Source of the DNA: Nocardia takedensis NBRC 100417 | GTDB lineage: Bacteria > Actinomycetota > Actinomycetes > Mycobacteriales > Mycobacteriaceae | Assembly (NCBI RefSeq): GCF_000308695.1 | Contig: NZ_BAGG01000262.1 | Location: 1-64,000 of the forward strand | DNA length: 64,000 bases | Direction of reading: 5' to 3' | Shown here: piece by piece, positions 44,429-53,348 of the stretch | How positions within the stretch are numbered: position 1 is the first letter of the stretch | Layout of the letters: the number at the start of each line of letters is the position of its first letter | Position numbers and translations under genes: made by a program | The notes under the pieces: generated by a model | Seen by the model: only the letters and a program-made list of their open reading frames with translations | The model's database searches: none | What the model was told of the DNA's origin: nothing

Positions 44429-45309
44429 GTTACCCCAACAACAGCCAGATCCGGGTGTTGGAGGCGTTGAGCCATCATCATCTGCGCGCCACCGACTTCC
44501 GCGAAAGCATCGACGACCTCGAGGGGCCGCCACCGGATTACTGGCAGCGGGCCCACCGCCGACACCTCGACGCCGCCACAGACCTGACCGAGTTCGCCCT
44601 CGCGGCCGGTATCCCCCGCACCTGGATCGACGAGGTCGCCGCCGACGCCCAGAAGCGCAACTTCTGGGTGCCGGGCTTTCCGCTTCCCCACGGGCGCACC
44701 GACTACGACCGGGTCCTGACCGACCTGACCAGCGACGTCACCCGCATCCAGGACTTCGAGGCCCTCGACGCCGCAGCCCGGCGTCTGCGTGCCCCCGACC
44801 CGCACCCCACACAACTGCGCGCCACCCTGGACGTGTTGTGGCGCCGCACCACCGGAGTCGCCAACGTCCTGGAACTCACCGACCGACAAGGCCGGATGAT
44901 GTGGGGCCAAGCTGCGGACTGGGCGCGCTACGGGGTCGACGCACTGCACGAGGCGTCGCCCGAGCAGATCCTGGACCGCTGGGCACAGGCCGCGACCACC
45001 GACGTGGCCGCCCTGTCCCGCCAAACCGTCGTCCTGGCCACCGACGCCGCGATCGGGGTCGACCTCACCACCGCGTTGCCGCTACCCGATCGGGTGCGCG
45101 CCGCCATCGAAACCGAACTCGACCGCGCCGGATCACCGGTGCGGGGACCGTCCCCGACCCTGGACAGCGCCGTCCAGACCGCACTGGCCGGGCGCGGCGA
45201 TACCGCACTGTTCAGCCATCCCGAGGCCGAGGCCGCCTGGCTCGACACCAGCGACCGCGCCGCCGCACCGGCGGAATTCTCCAGCCGCGACAACGGAGTC
45301 GAGGGATGA
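44425..45309 (+). CDS. Helical accessory protein D of the conjugation locus
   Basis: 294 aa, overlapping the DUF4913 gene by 4 bp. Family landmarks: YWQRAHRRHLDAATDLTEFA, AAGIPRTWIDEVAADAQ, LTDLTSDVTRIQDFEALDAA and LRATLDVLWRRTTGVANVL. The C-terminal motif LDSAVQTAL is followed by a 40-residue acidic tail. Soluble and helical; function unknown. Confidence 0.65.
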   Translation: MSYPNNSQIRVLEALSHHHLRATDFRESIDDLEGPPPDYWQRAHRRHLDAATDLTEFALAAGIPRTWIDEVAADAQKRNFWVPGFPLPHGRTDYDRVLTDLTSDVTRIQDFEALDAAARRLRAPDPHPTQLRATLDVLWRRTTGVANVLELTDRQGRMMWGQAADWARYGVDALHEASPEQILDRWAQAATTDVAALSRQTVVLATDAAIGVDLTTALPLPDRVRAAIETELDRAGSPVRGPSPTLDSAVQTALAGRGDTALFSHPEAEAAWLDTSDRAAAPAEFSSRDNGVEG

Positions 45310-46229
45310 GCCCGGTCCCGATGCCCCAGCGGGTCCGCGAACTCCGCCCCACCGACGCCGAGGGCCTACGCGCAATCCACGGCCTGGCCGCCGACGCCGC
45401 CGCCCGCCACCACACACTCACCGACCCCGCACTGCCCCCACCCGAGCGTTTGGCGCTGCGCGAACAGATCGCCACCCTCGATCGCGGGCGCGCACTGGCC
45501 GAGATCACGCTGCGCGGCAACGGAGTACCCGCGATCTGGATCGACACCGCACGACGCCAGGGCGCCACCGGACAACCCTGGACCGGCGAGCAGATCCTGC
45601 CGCCGATACCCCGCGAGCGGATGCGGTCCAGCCCCCGCCGTGTCGCCGAGGACATCCACCTGCTCGCGGACATGGCCGCGGTGAGCGCGGTGCGCGACCA
45701 TCTCTCACGAGAGGGCGTCCCCAACGATCCCGCTGCCGTGGACGCTGTCCAGTTCCGACGCAACGCGGATGCGGTCTGGCGCCGCGGCGCCCAGACCGCC
45801 CACGCGCTCGGACTCCGCGACAGCGACCACACACGCATCACCCGGCACGCCTCGATCGACCTCGAGCGGCGAATCCACCGCTACCTCGACCTGAGCCCCG
45901 CCGACATCGACGTGCTCTGGCACGCCCACACCCGCGCCGGGATCGCCGAGACCTACCGACGCTCGATCACCGCCAACGCCCCCTCCGGGTATCGCCTGAC
46001 CACCACCCTCACCGGCCCCCCGGACCCGCAGTACTGGCTCGACCGCGCCCACACCACCGTCGCCGACGCCGTCGCAGGTCGCGACGCCGCGAACCCGGCG
46101 AGCGCGGACATCGACCGCGCCGCCGCGGCCGCACTGTGCACGGTCGAGGACACCCAGGCCCTCACCACACCGCAACCGCCCGTCCTCGAACCCGGGCCGC
46201 GCGCGATCGAGGCCGGGCCGGACCCATGA
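45306..46229 (+). CDS. Helical accessory protein E of the conjugation locus
   Basis: 307 aa, ATGA overlap with protein D. Landmarks: GNGVPAIWIDTARRQGATG, AEDIHLLADMAAVSAVRDHL, FRRNADAVWRRGAQTAHAL and LSPADIDVLWHAHTRAG. The C-terminal motif IDRAAAAAL precedes a 30-residue Pro/Asp tail. It is the last gene of the tightly overlapping secretion operon; a 122-bp gap follows. Confidence 0.65.
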   Translation: MSPVPMPQRVRELRPTDAEGLRAIHGLAADAAARHHTLTDPALPPPERLALREQIATLDRGRALAEITLRGNGVPAIWIDTARRQGATGQPWTGEQILPPIPRERMRSSPRRVAEDIHLLADMAAVSAVRDHLSREGVPNDPAAVDAVQFRRNADAVWRRGAQTAHALGLRDSDHTRITRHASIDLERRIHRYLDLSPADIDVLWHAHTRAGIAETYRRSITANAPSGYRLTTTLTGPPDPQYWLDRAHTTVADAVAGRDAANPASADIDRAAAAALCTVEDTQALTTPQPPVLEPGPRAIEAGPDP

Positions 46230-46351
46230 CCCGGCCACCCGGCCGCCACGACCCCACCCGCCCCGCCACCCGGCGCGGACCCTCTCGTCCCGCCCGCCCG
46301 AACCCGATCCGCGACAACCGATCCCGGACCCGACCCCCACCAGGAGAACCG

Positions 46352-47209
46352 ATGATCACCCGCGACCGCCTCACCCGTGAAGCCGACCTGCGCAGCATCG
46401 ACCTCGGCGACCACCGCCTGACCTACCTGCCCGACGGGATCGCCCGCATCGAACCGCGCCTGTGGCTGCCCGACGCCGGCGAACACATCTGGGAACAACA
46501 CGCCGACCTCATCGACGCCGACGGCTACCTCGCCGCCAGCGTCGGCGCCCTGCTCGTCGAATACGGAAACCGGGCCATGCTCATCGACGCCGGCTTCGGG
46601 CCGCTCGCGGTCCCCACCAACGTCGGACTGCTGCGCGGCGGACGACTGCTCGACAGCCTCACCGCCGCCGGACGACAGGTCTGCGACATCGAACTCGTCG
46701 CGTTGACCCACCTGCACATGGACCACCTCGGCTGGTTGTGGCAGTCCTACCCCGACACCACCACCAACATCTTCGCCGGAATCCCGATCCTGGTCGGCCA
46801 CACCGAATGGCGCACCCCCGACCAGGCGATCGCCGACGGCACACCCCCGGAAGTCCTCGACCTGATCGCGGCACAGGTCCGCACCCTCGGCGACGGCGAA
46901 TTCTTCCCCGGCGTCACCGCGATCGCCACCCCCGGCCACACCCTCGGCCACACCGCCTACCAGATCGCCAGTGGCCGAAAGCGACTACTGGCCTTCGGGG
47001 ACGCCCTCACCACCCCCATCCAGATCAGCCACCCGCAGCTGACCAGCGCCGGCGACGACGCCCCCGACCAATCCCGCATCACCGCCCGATGGCTCATCGA
47101 CCAACTCACCCACCCCGACGTCCTCGGCTTCGGCATCCACTTCGCCGACGTCCAATTCGGCCATGTCGACACCGTCGGCGGCACCCACCGCTGGCAGCCC
47201 CTCACATGA
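46352..47209 (+). CDS. Metallo-beta-lactamase-fold hydrolase
   Basis: 285 aa. It has the zinc motif THLHMDHLG (HxHxDH), IATPGHTLGH, an Asp in LLAFGDALTTP and a C-terminal His in FGIHFADVQFG, so a di-zinc centre looks complete. The layout resembles lactonase-like members, but the substrate is unknown. CAGGAGAACC precedes the ATG. Followed by two acetyltransferases; the group may modify or detoxify small molecules. Confidence 0.85.
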   Translation: MITRDRLTREADLRSIDLGDHRLTYLPDGIARIEPRLWLPDAGEHIWEQHADLIDADGYLAASVGALLVEYGNRAMLIDAGFGPLAVPTNVGLLRGGRLLDSLTAAGRQVCDIELVALTHLHMDHLGWLWQSYPDTTTNIFAGIPILVGHTEWRTPDQAIADGTPPEVLDLIAAQVRTLGDGEFFPGVTAIATPGHTLGHTAYQIASGRKRLLAFGDALTTPIQISHPQLTSAGDDAPDQSRITARWLIDQLTHPDVLGFGIHFADVQFGHVDTVGGTHRWQPLT

Positions 47210-47265
47210 CCCGCGACCTCAACACACCCATCACCCCGCATCACAACCAGAAAGAGAGCAATTCG

Positions 47266-47919
47266 ATGACCGAACAGAGCACCAGCCCCGCCGCCCCCAT
47301 CCCCGTCTCGCGCGTCACCGTTCGACCGGTGACCAGCGAGACCGAACTGCACGAGCACGTCCGCCGTTGGTCCGAGATGTCGGGCAGAGACCCCGAATAC
47401 ACCGACACGCTGATCGAGTTCCACCGCCAGGGCCTGCTCGGCACCGGACCCGAGACCCTGTCCGCCGCCTACGCCGGGCACGGCCTGCCCGCCGCCGCGG
47501 CCACCGCCACGATCGTGCTGCTCGCCGCGATGGACGGCGTTCCCGTCGGCGGGGTGATCACCGCGCCTCCGGTCGGCAAGGCCGTGCAGGCCATCGTGGA
47601 CAGCGATGACTCGGACGCCGGACTGCCGGAGTTGCAACACACCACCGTCGTGCAGGTGCTCTCGGTCGACCCCGAACACCGGTACCGCGGAATCGGCACC
47701 GCCCTCATCCAGGCCGCCCTGTCCGCGGCCGCCGCGATGGGAGCCCGCGTCATCGTCGGGGACTTCCCCGACGACCCGGAACTGACCAGCTTCTTCCGCG
47801 GCGCCGGGCTGACGGTTCCCGTTCCCGGCCCGGGCGTCGACCGAACCAAACCCGCAGATCCAGACCTCGACGACGCACCCGAGAGCGGGTGGCGGGTCTT
47901 CACCCAGTCCCTCACCTGA
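47266..47919 (+). CDS. GNAT-family N-acetyltransferase 1
   Basis: 217 aa. The acetyl-CoA-binding motif is VQVLSVDPEHRYRGIGTALI (motif A, R/Q-x-x-G-x-G/A form), followed by the helix AALSAAAAMGARVIVGD and ELTSFFRGAGLTV. The N-terminal half (ELHEHVRRWSEMSGR) matches the second GNAT gene downstream. The acceptor is unknown. A strong hairpin follows at 47938. Confidence 0.8.
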   Translation: MTEQSTSPAAPIPVSRVTVRPVTSETELHEHVRRWSEMSGRDPEYTDTLIEFHRQGLLGTGPETLSAAYAGHGLPAAAATATIVLLAAMDGVPVGGVITAPPVGKAVQAIVDSDDSDAGLPELQHTTVVQVLSVDPEHRYRGIGTALIQAALSAAAAMGARVIVGDFPDDPELTSFFRGAGLTVPVPGPGVDRTKPADPDLDDAPESGWRVFTQSLT

Positions 47920-47937
47920 CCCACGAACGACACGTTT

Positions 47938-47967
47938 CCGGCCGGGGACGGACCCGTCCTCGGCCGG
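47938..47967 (+). terminator. Strong hairpin between the two GNAT genes
   Basis: CCGGCCGGGGACG (47938-47950) pairs with CGTCCTCGGCCGG (47955-47967) with one G.U and a 4-nt loop. There is no T run, as is usual for actinomycete-type hairpin terminators. It may end or attenuate the upstream transcript. Confidence 0.5.
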
Positions 47968-48046
47968 GACTACCTGTACCGCATCGCCTGTGCGGGCAGC
48001 CCTCGTCAATGCGGCTGCTCACGACCGTCGGCCCGGAAGAGGAACC

Positions 48047-48712
48047 ATGATCGAAGACCACCCCACCCACGCCCGCTCCGCGACAGTGCCCCGACGTGTG
48101 GCCGTGCGCGCGATCGACAGCGAAGCCGAGATCCACCAACTCACCCGCTGGGCCGCGATGAGCGGGATCGGCGACCCCGATCACCTCGTGGAGGATCTGC
48201 TCGAACACCACGTCGACGGACTGCTCGGCCTCGATCCCGCCATTTCTCCCGCGGTCGTAAGCCGCACCCTCGACACCCACGGCGTTCCCGCCGCGGCGGC
48301 CACTCGCACCACCGCCCTGGTCGCCGTCGCCGATGGACGCATCGTTGGCGGGATCCTGTCCGGCCCCACCCTGTGGCTGCTCACCCGCGCCGTCGCTGCC
48401 GGACACGACCACCTGCTCCAAGCCCTGCTACGCACCACCGAGATCCAGGTCCTGGCGGTCGATGAACTCCACCGGCGCAACGGGATCGGCACCGCCTTGA
48501 TCCGTGCCGCCGTCGCCGCCGCGCGAACCATGAGCACCCGCGTCCTCTACACCCGAATCCCCGACACGCCCGCGCATACCAATTTCGTCCGAGCGAGCGG
48601 ACTCACCGTGCACCCACCCGGCGCCGAACTCGACCTTTACGAACTCGCCGGACTCGACCTGACCCTCACTCCCGCCCCCGCCGAGCGGATCTGCACCCTC
48701 CGCCTCCGATGA
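48047..48712 (+). CDS. GNAT-family N-acetyltransferase 2
   Basis: 221 aa, start supported by GGAAGAGGAACC before the ATG. The CoA motif is IQVLAVDELHRRNGIGTALI, then AAVAAARTMSTRVLYTR and HTNFVRASGLTVHPPG. Its N-terminal region (EIHQLTRWAAMSGIGD) and the segment THGVPAAAATRTTALVA parallel GNAT 1 (GHGLPAAAATATIVLLA), so they are tandem duplicates. Confidence 0.8.
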   Translation: MIEDHPTHARSATVPRRVAVRAIDSEAEIHQLTRWAAMSGIGDPDHLVEDLLEHHVDGLLGLDPAISPAVVSRTLDTHGVPAAAATRTTALVAVADGRIVGGILSGPTLWLLTRAVAAGHDHLLQALLRTTEIQVLAVDELHRRNGIGTALIRAAVAAARTMSTRVLYTRIPDTPAHTNFVRASGLTVHPPGAELDLYELAGLDLTLTPAPAERICTLRLR

Positions 48713-48832
48713 ACGACCGCCGCCCGCCCATCGGCCCCTCGGACACCGGCAGCGGTGCACCGACACAGATGGCTCCCCCCGCCGCCGGCCGATCGCGGCG
48801 CCACCCTCGTCGACAGTGAAGGACCAACCCCG

Positions 48833-49453
48833 ATGACGCTCTACGTCTACGTCGATCAATCAGGTCTCTGGATCGAGGGCAAGCGCCTGCAAGCCGTGCG
48901 CGCCGGACTCGCGCCGGATGCGCAGATCGCCCGGGAGCAGGATCGAATCGCCCCCTGGGCCTACAACTTCGGCCGGTTCTACGAATTGCTGTGCCCGCAG
49001 GGCGAGCGTGTCGGTCGGTCGATCGTGTTCGGTTCCACCCCGGTCGGCGACGACACTATCTGGACCAAGTTCCGAGAAGCCGACTTCGAGGTCCGGACCT
49101 TCCACCGCAATTCACACAATCAGGAGAAGCAGGTCGATATCGCCCTGAGCACCCTGATGATGGAGGACTCGTTCCTGCACATGAACCCCGACGCCGGCGA
49201 CACCGCGGTCCTGGTCGCCGGCGACGCCGACTTCGTGCCCACCGTGCAATCCCTGCGCCGACGCGACCTGGCGGTACGGGTGGTCTTCTGGGCCCACGGA
49301 ATCAGCCGAGAACTGCGCAAAGCGGCCACGGAAATCGTCGATCTCGAACCTCATTTCGACCACCTGACCCACGGTGACGATCGCTACCCATACCAGAGCC
49401 GTGCGCGTCGCCTGACCGGTTCGGATGCGCCGCGAAGTCACCGTACGGCGTGA
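48833..49453 (+). CDS. NYN-domain (PIN-like) nuclease
   Basis: 206 aa. Acidic motifs of the NYN/LabA-type PIN fold are present in order: YVYVDQSGLWIEGK at the N-terminus (conserved Asp, with Ser-Gly where many have Asn), EKQVDIALSTLMME in the middle, and VLVAGDADFVPTVQSLRRRD near residue 130. RNA cleavage is the likely activity. It is followed by a 270-bp gap before the next regulator. Confidence 0.82.
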   Translation: MTLYVYVDQSGLWIEGKRLQAVRAGLAPDAQIAREQDRIAPWAYNFGRFYELLCPQGERVGRSIVFGSTPVGDDTIWTKFREADFEVRTFHRNSHNQEKQVDIALSTLMMEDSFLHMNPDAGDTAVLVAGDADFVPTVQSLRRRDLAVRVVFWAHGISRELRKAATEIVDLEPHFDHLTHGDDRYPYQSRARRLTGSDAPRSHRTA

Positions 49454-49722
49454 ATCAGCGCGGTATCGGCCACTGCACACAGCAGACAAATCGAGGTCCT
49501 GCACGTGTGGAGCTGGGGTGTCCGGACGAGATGGAGTTCGATCGCGCCGGAGGGTCCGGATCCTGAGCGCTGGTCGATTCGGCCGTGGACTGGTGATCTG
49601 GTGCCAAAGGTGGTCGTGTAGCTGGAAGCGCGTTCGGCTCCCGAGGTTCTTGCCGATTGTTGCCACAACCGTTCGGATTGGGTGGGTACGGTTCGGGTGA
49701 GTCGAAGGGCTGTGGGGTAGCG

Positions 49723-51144
49723 ATGACTGATTCGATCTGGCTTCGGCGTGGGTCGGCGGCCGAGTCCGCGAGAGTGGTGGGCACTGTGGTGCGGGAGTAC
49801 AGGTTGGGTGCCCGATTGAGTCAGTCGGCAGTCGCTGAGGCCGTGGGAGTGTCGCAGCAGTTCCTCAGCCAGCTCGAGATGGGCAGGCGGAACGCGACGC
49901 TGGAGCAACGGTTCGCGCTGGCGAATGTTCTGGGTGTGCCTCCCGAGGACCTGGGGCTGGCGACCCGCCAACCGGCGGGAGCGGGATCGGTTCTGTCGGC
50001 TGCTGTGGCGACGAGCCGTGGACGGTGGAGGGTGCAACGGCACTGGCTGAACTCGCACAGGGCGGATCTGGGCAGGGTGGCAGCCGAGCTGTACGAACCG
50101 CAGTCCCGGGTCGATCGCACGTCATTGATCGCGGCCGAGGGATGGATTGCGGATCAACCGATCGACTTGGATTCGCTCGAGTTGCGCCTGTCGGAGGGGC
50201 GGCGACCGGCGGTAGTCGACGGCACCGGGTCTGCCACCGAGGCGTTGCGCCCTTGGCGGACGGACACCGAGCGGTTCGAGAGCTATTCGGCTGCCATCCG
50301 GCATCTGGATCGGCCGCGTCTGTTCGACTCCAGACCGAGCTACCGACTTCTCAGCGGAGATCCGCGGGGCAGGGTGCTGGAGTTCGGTCTGGCGGAGTAC
50401 TTCGACAAGGTCGACTTGTGCGAAGCGGTCGCACACGAGTTGGCGGCGGAATGCATGGAGCGCGGGCTTCGGGGGTCGGACGTTCGGGGACGGTTGCGTT
50501 TCCGATCCGAGGTGGGCGATCCGTTCGACGCGCGCCGGCGGGCGTTGATACCGGCGGTGACGACGTTGACGATCCGGTTGCGACGCCATCCCGAGCCCGC
50601 GTCGTTCCTGCTGCACTGGCGTGATCCGGCGCGGGTTGTCACCGCGTCGGGCATGTACGACGTGATCCCGGCGGGTGAATTCCAGCCGTCGAGTATCGCT
50701 CTGTGGGACCGACGCAATGACTTCTCGCTGTGGCGCAACATCGTTCGTGAGTACTCCGAAGAACTCCTCGGTCAGCCCGAGCACGATGGCAGTCGCGCGA
50801 TCGACTACGAGTCGTGGCCGCTGTATCAAGCACTCGGGGAGGCCCGCCAGCAGGGCAAGGTCACCGCGCACGTGCTGGGACTGGGGTTGGACGCGTTGAG
50901 TCTGGCGGCGACGATCTTGACGGTCGTGGTCATCGACGACGATGTGTTCGAGGACATCTTCGGCGCCACCGTGCGGTTCAACGACGAGGGCGAGGTCGTG
51001 GCGATCGGCGACGGGCGCGCCGCCGACGGTGTGCCGTTCACCCGGGAGGCTGTGGACCGACTGCTCGACACCGAACCGGTCGCCGCGCCGGGCGCGGCAT
51101 GTCTGTGGCTGGCGTGGCAGCATCGACACACCTTGATCGACTGA
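49723..51144 (+). CDS. XRE-type regulator with Nudix-like C-terminal domain
   Basis: 473 aa. N-terminal helix-turn-helix at residues 20-80: REYRLGARLSQSAVAEAVG, VSQQFLSQLEMGRRNATLEQ. A large C-terminal domain includes FLLHWRDPARVVTASGMYDV, IPAGEFQPSS and NIVREYSEELLG, which recalls part of a Nudix box, although the first half of that box is not evident. The ATG at 49723 is chosen because upstream codons lack coding character. It stands at the head of the biosynthetic-like operon and probably regulates it in response to a nucleotide-like ligand (inference). Confidence 0.78.
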   Translation: MTDSIWLRRGSAAESARVVGTVVREYRLGARLSQSAVAEAVGVSQQFLSQLEMGRRNATLEQRFALANVLGVPPEDLGLATRQPAGAGSVLSAAVATSRGRWRVQRHWLNSHRADLGRVAAELYEPQSRVDRTSLIAAEGWIADQPIDLDSLELRLSEGRRPAVVDGTGSATEALRPWRTDTERFESYSAAIRHLDRPRLFDSRPSYRLLSGDPRGRVLEFGLAEYFDKVDLCEAVAHELAAECMERGLRGSDVRGRLRFRSEVGDPFDARRRALIPAVTTLTIRLRRHPEPASFLLHWRDPARVVTASGMYDVIPAGEFQPSSIALWDRRNDFSLWRNIVREYSEELLGQPEHDGSRAIDYESWPLYQALGEARQQGKVTAHVLGLGLDALSLAATILTVVVIDDDVFEDIFGATVRFNDEGEVVAIGDGRAADGVPFTREAVDRLLDTEPVAAPGAACLWLAWQHRHTLID

Positions 51145-51163
51145 ACAGTTCGGGAGACGACCT

Positions 51164-52264
51164 ATGGGCGCGAACACCGGCACGCTGAGCCCGAGCGAGC
51201 AGCGATGGGTGCAGACACGAACCTATCTCCGGGAGAATCGGCGACAGCTCGATCTCGCCGCCGCCGCGGAGTTCCCCGAACTCGACCGGGCAGCCGGTAC
51301 CGCGTTGCTGACCCGTCCGCAGTGGATGCCGGCGCGCGCCGTGCCGCTGGAGCATATCAGGCTGGAATTGACGGTTGCCCCTTCGTCCTCGCCGACTCCC
51401 CGCAGCGCGGCGCTGCCGCAACGGGCCTCGGGGGCGATGTACAGCGACTACGCCGAGGTGGTGGGCGAGATCGCGGCTCCTGCGGTGTTCGAGAACAGGC
51501 GCACCTATCGGCTGCTGGAGGCGGACCTGGCCGGGCACAGCCCACGCATGAGGTTCACGACGGGGCGCTATTTCGACAGCGTCAACATCGGTGAAGCCGC
51601 GGCCCATGAGTTCGCCGACCGTATCCAGGGCCGCGCGACGACATCGGGGGTGCGCGAGGCGGTCACCGACCCGTGCGACCCGACACAGCGGGCGATCAAC
51701 CTCGCCATCAGCACGATGACCATTCGACGAGACCCCGCCTCCGGCGCGAGCGAGTTCCTGCTGCACTGGCGAGACCCTCGCAAGGTCGGGCACGCGGGCG
51801 GGCTGTATCAGGTGGTTCCGGTGGGGATCTTCCAGCCCTCCGGCAACGCCGACTGGAACCTGGACAACGACTTCTCGTTGTGGCACAACATTGTTCGTGA
51901 GTTCGCCGAAGAACTCTGCGGAGTCGAGGAGGACCACGGCAGCGAGCGCGCGCCGATCGACTACGCCACCTGGGATTTCGCCGCGCAGCTCACGCAAGGC
52001 CGCAGCGACGGCACCGTGAGAGCGTACTGCCTCGGACTCGGAGTGGACCCGCTCACCTTCGCCACCGATCTGCTCACCGCCGTGGTCATCGACGCGCCGC
52101 TGTTCGATTCCGTGTTCGCGCGCGTGATCGACAGCAACGCCGAAGGTCGAGTCCTTCAGTGGCAGCCCTTCACAACCGCGCACATCCGGGCCCTGGCCGG
52201 CGGTCACCCGATGCAGGCCGCCGGCGCCGCCACGGTGGAACTGGCACTCGGGCTGACGGCCTGA
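51164..52264 (+). CDS. Paralogue of the preceding regulator without the DNA-binding domain
   Basis: 366 aa, 19 bp downstream, with GGGAGACGACCT before the ATG. It is collinear with the C-terminal domain of the previous protein: FLLHWRDPRKVGHAGGLYQV, VPVGIFQPSG and NDFSLWHNIVREFAEELCG. It has no helix-turn-helix. It could bind the same ligand or heterodimerise with the regulator, or be an enzyme of the pathway. Confidence 0.72.
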   Translation: MGANTGTLSPSEQRWVQTRTYLRENRRQLDLAAAAEFPELDRAAGTALLTRPQWMPARAVPLEHIRLELTVAPSSSPTPRSAALPQRASGAMYSDYAEVVGEIAAPAVFENRRTYRLLEADLAGHSPRMRFTTGRYFDSVNIGEAAAHEFADRIQGRATTSGVREAVTDPCDPTQRAINLAISTMTIRRDPASGASEFLLHWRDPRKVGHAGGLYQVVPVGIFQPSGNADWNLDNDFSLWHNIVREFAEELCGVEEDHGSERAPIDYATWDFAAQLTQGRSDGTVRAYCLGLGVDPLTFATDLLTAVVIDAPLFDSVFARVIDSNAEGRVLQWQPFTTAHIRALAGGHPMQAAGAATVELALGLTA

Positions 52265-52337
52265 CCGGTTCACCACTCGGTGTTGTACAACCCGGTGTTG
52301 TTGGCGTGACACCGTTCACGGCGGCGACGCTGAACAG

Positions 52338-53348
52338 GTGAAACTCTCCACGACACCGAGCCGGGTGGTGGTCACCGGCGCGGGCGGATTCGTCGGCTCG
52401 AACCTCGTCGACGCATTGTTGCTTCGCGGCTGTGATGTCGTCGGCATCGATAGCCGTGACCTCGCGGACCCGATCGTCGCGAGCAATCTGGGCGCGGCGT
52501 CATCGAACGGTCGGTTCTCGTGGCACCACCGTGACCTGCTGGATGCCGGTCTGGACGCAGCGCTCGACTCGGCCGATATCGTGTTTCATCTGGCCGCCGT
52601 CGCTGGAGTGCGGGATTCATGGGGCAGTCACCGATTCAGTGAATACGTCAGGGCCAACATACTGGCGACCCAACGGGTTATCGACGCCTGCGAGCACACC
52701 GGCGTGCGACGCCTCGTGGTCGCGTCGTCATCGAGCGTCTACGGCGAAACACGCTGGGCCAGTAAAGAGTCGGACGTGCTCGCACCCGCTTCGCCGTACG
52801 GGGTGAGCAAACTCGCTGCCGAGCAGCTGTGCCTTGCTCACGCCCGCCGCCGAGACACCGCGCTGACCGTTGTCGCGTTGCGCTACTTCACTGTCTTCGG
52901 GCCGCGTCAACGCGCCGGCATGGGCATCAATCAAGCGCTGCTGAGCGCGCTGTCCGGCAGCACGATGCCGCTCTACGGCGACGGGGAACAGCGTCGCGAG
53001 TTCACCTTCATCGACGACATCGTCACCGCCACCATCGCCGCCGCACATGTCGACGTGGAATCGGCGGTCGTCAACGTCGGCGGCGGCGCGAACCCCTCGA
53101 TGCGCGAAGTCCTGAACCTCGCCAGTTCACTCACCGGCGCTCCGGTGCCGGTGAGCCAACAGGCTCCGCGCGCCGGCGACGTCGGATCGACCAGCGCCGA
53201 CCTGACCGCTGCCCGACACCTGCTGGGATACCGGCCCACCGTCGGACTCGAAGAAGGCATGGCCCGCCAACTTGCATGGCTCACCGAACTGTCGCCCCCG
53301 CTGCGACAAAACCTTCTCTGCCACAACCTCACGGGGAGTAACCGATGA
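52338..53348 (+). CDS. NAD-dependent NDP-sugar epimerase/dehydratase
   Basis: 336 aa, GTG start. Extended SDR: VVVTGAGGFVGSNLVDALL (GxxGxxG), Ser in VVASSSSVYGE, catalytic Tyr and Lys in SPYGVSKLAAEQ and RYFTVFGPRQR. It resembles UDP-glucose/UDP-glucuronate epimerases or UDP-glucuronate decarboxylases. With the UDP-glucose dehydrogenase at the end of the operon it could act on UDP-glucuronate. Overlaps the next gene by 4 bp. Confidence 0.85.
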   Translation: MKLSTTPSRVVVTGAGGFVGSNLVDALLLRGCDVVGIDSRDLADPIVASNLGAASSNGRFSWHHRDLLDAGLDAALDSADIVFHLAAVAGVRDSWGSHRFSEYVRANILATQRVIDACEHTGVRRLVVASSSSVYGETRWASKESDVLAPASPYGVSKLAAEQLCLAHARRRDTALTVVALRYFTVFGPRQRAGMGINQALLSALSGSTMPLYGDGEQRREFTFIDDIVTATIAAAHVDVESAVVNVGGGANPSMREVLNLASSLTGAPVPVSQQAPRAGDVGSTSADLTAARHLLGYRPTVGLEEGMARQLAWLTELSPPLRQNLLCHNLTGSNR

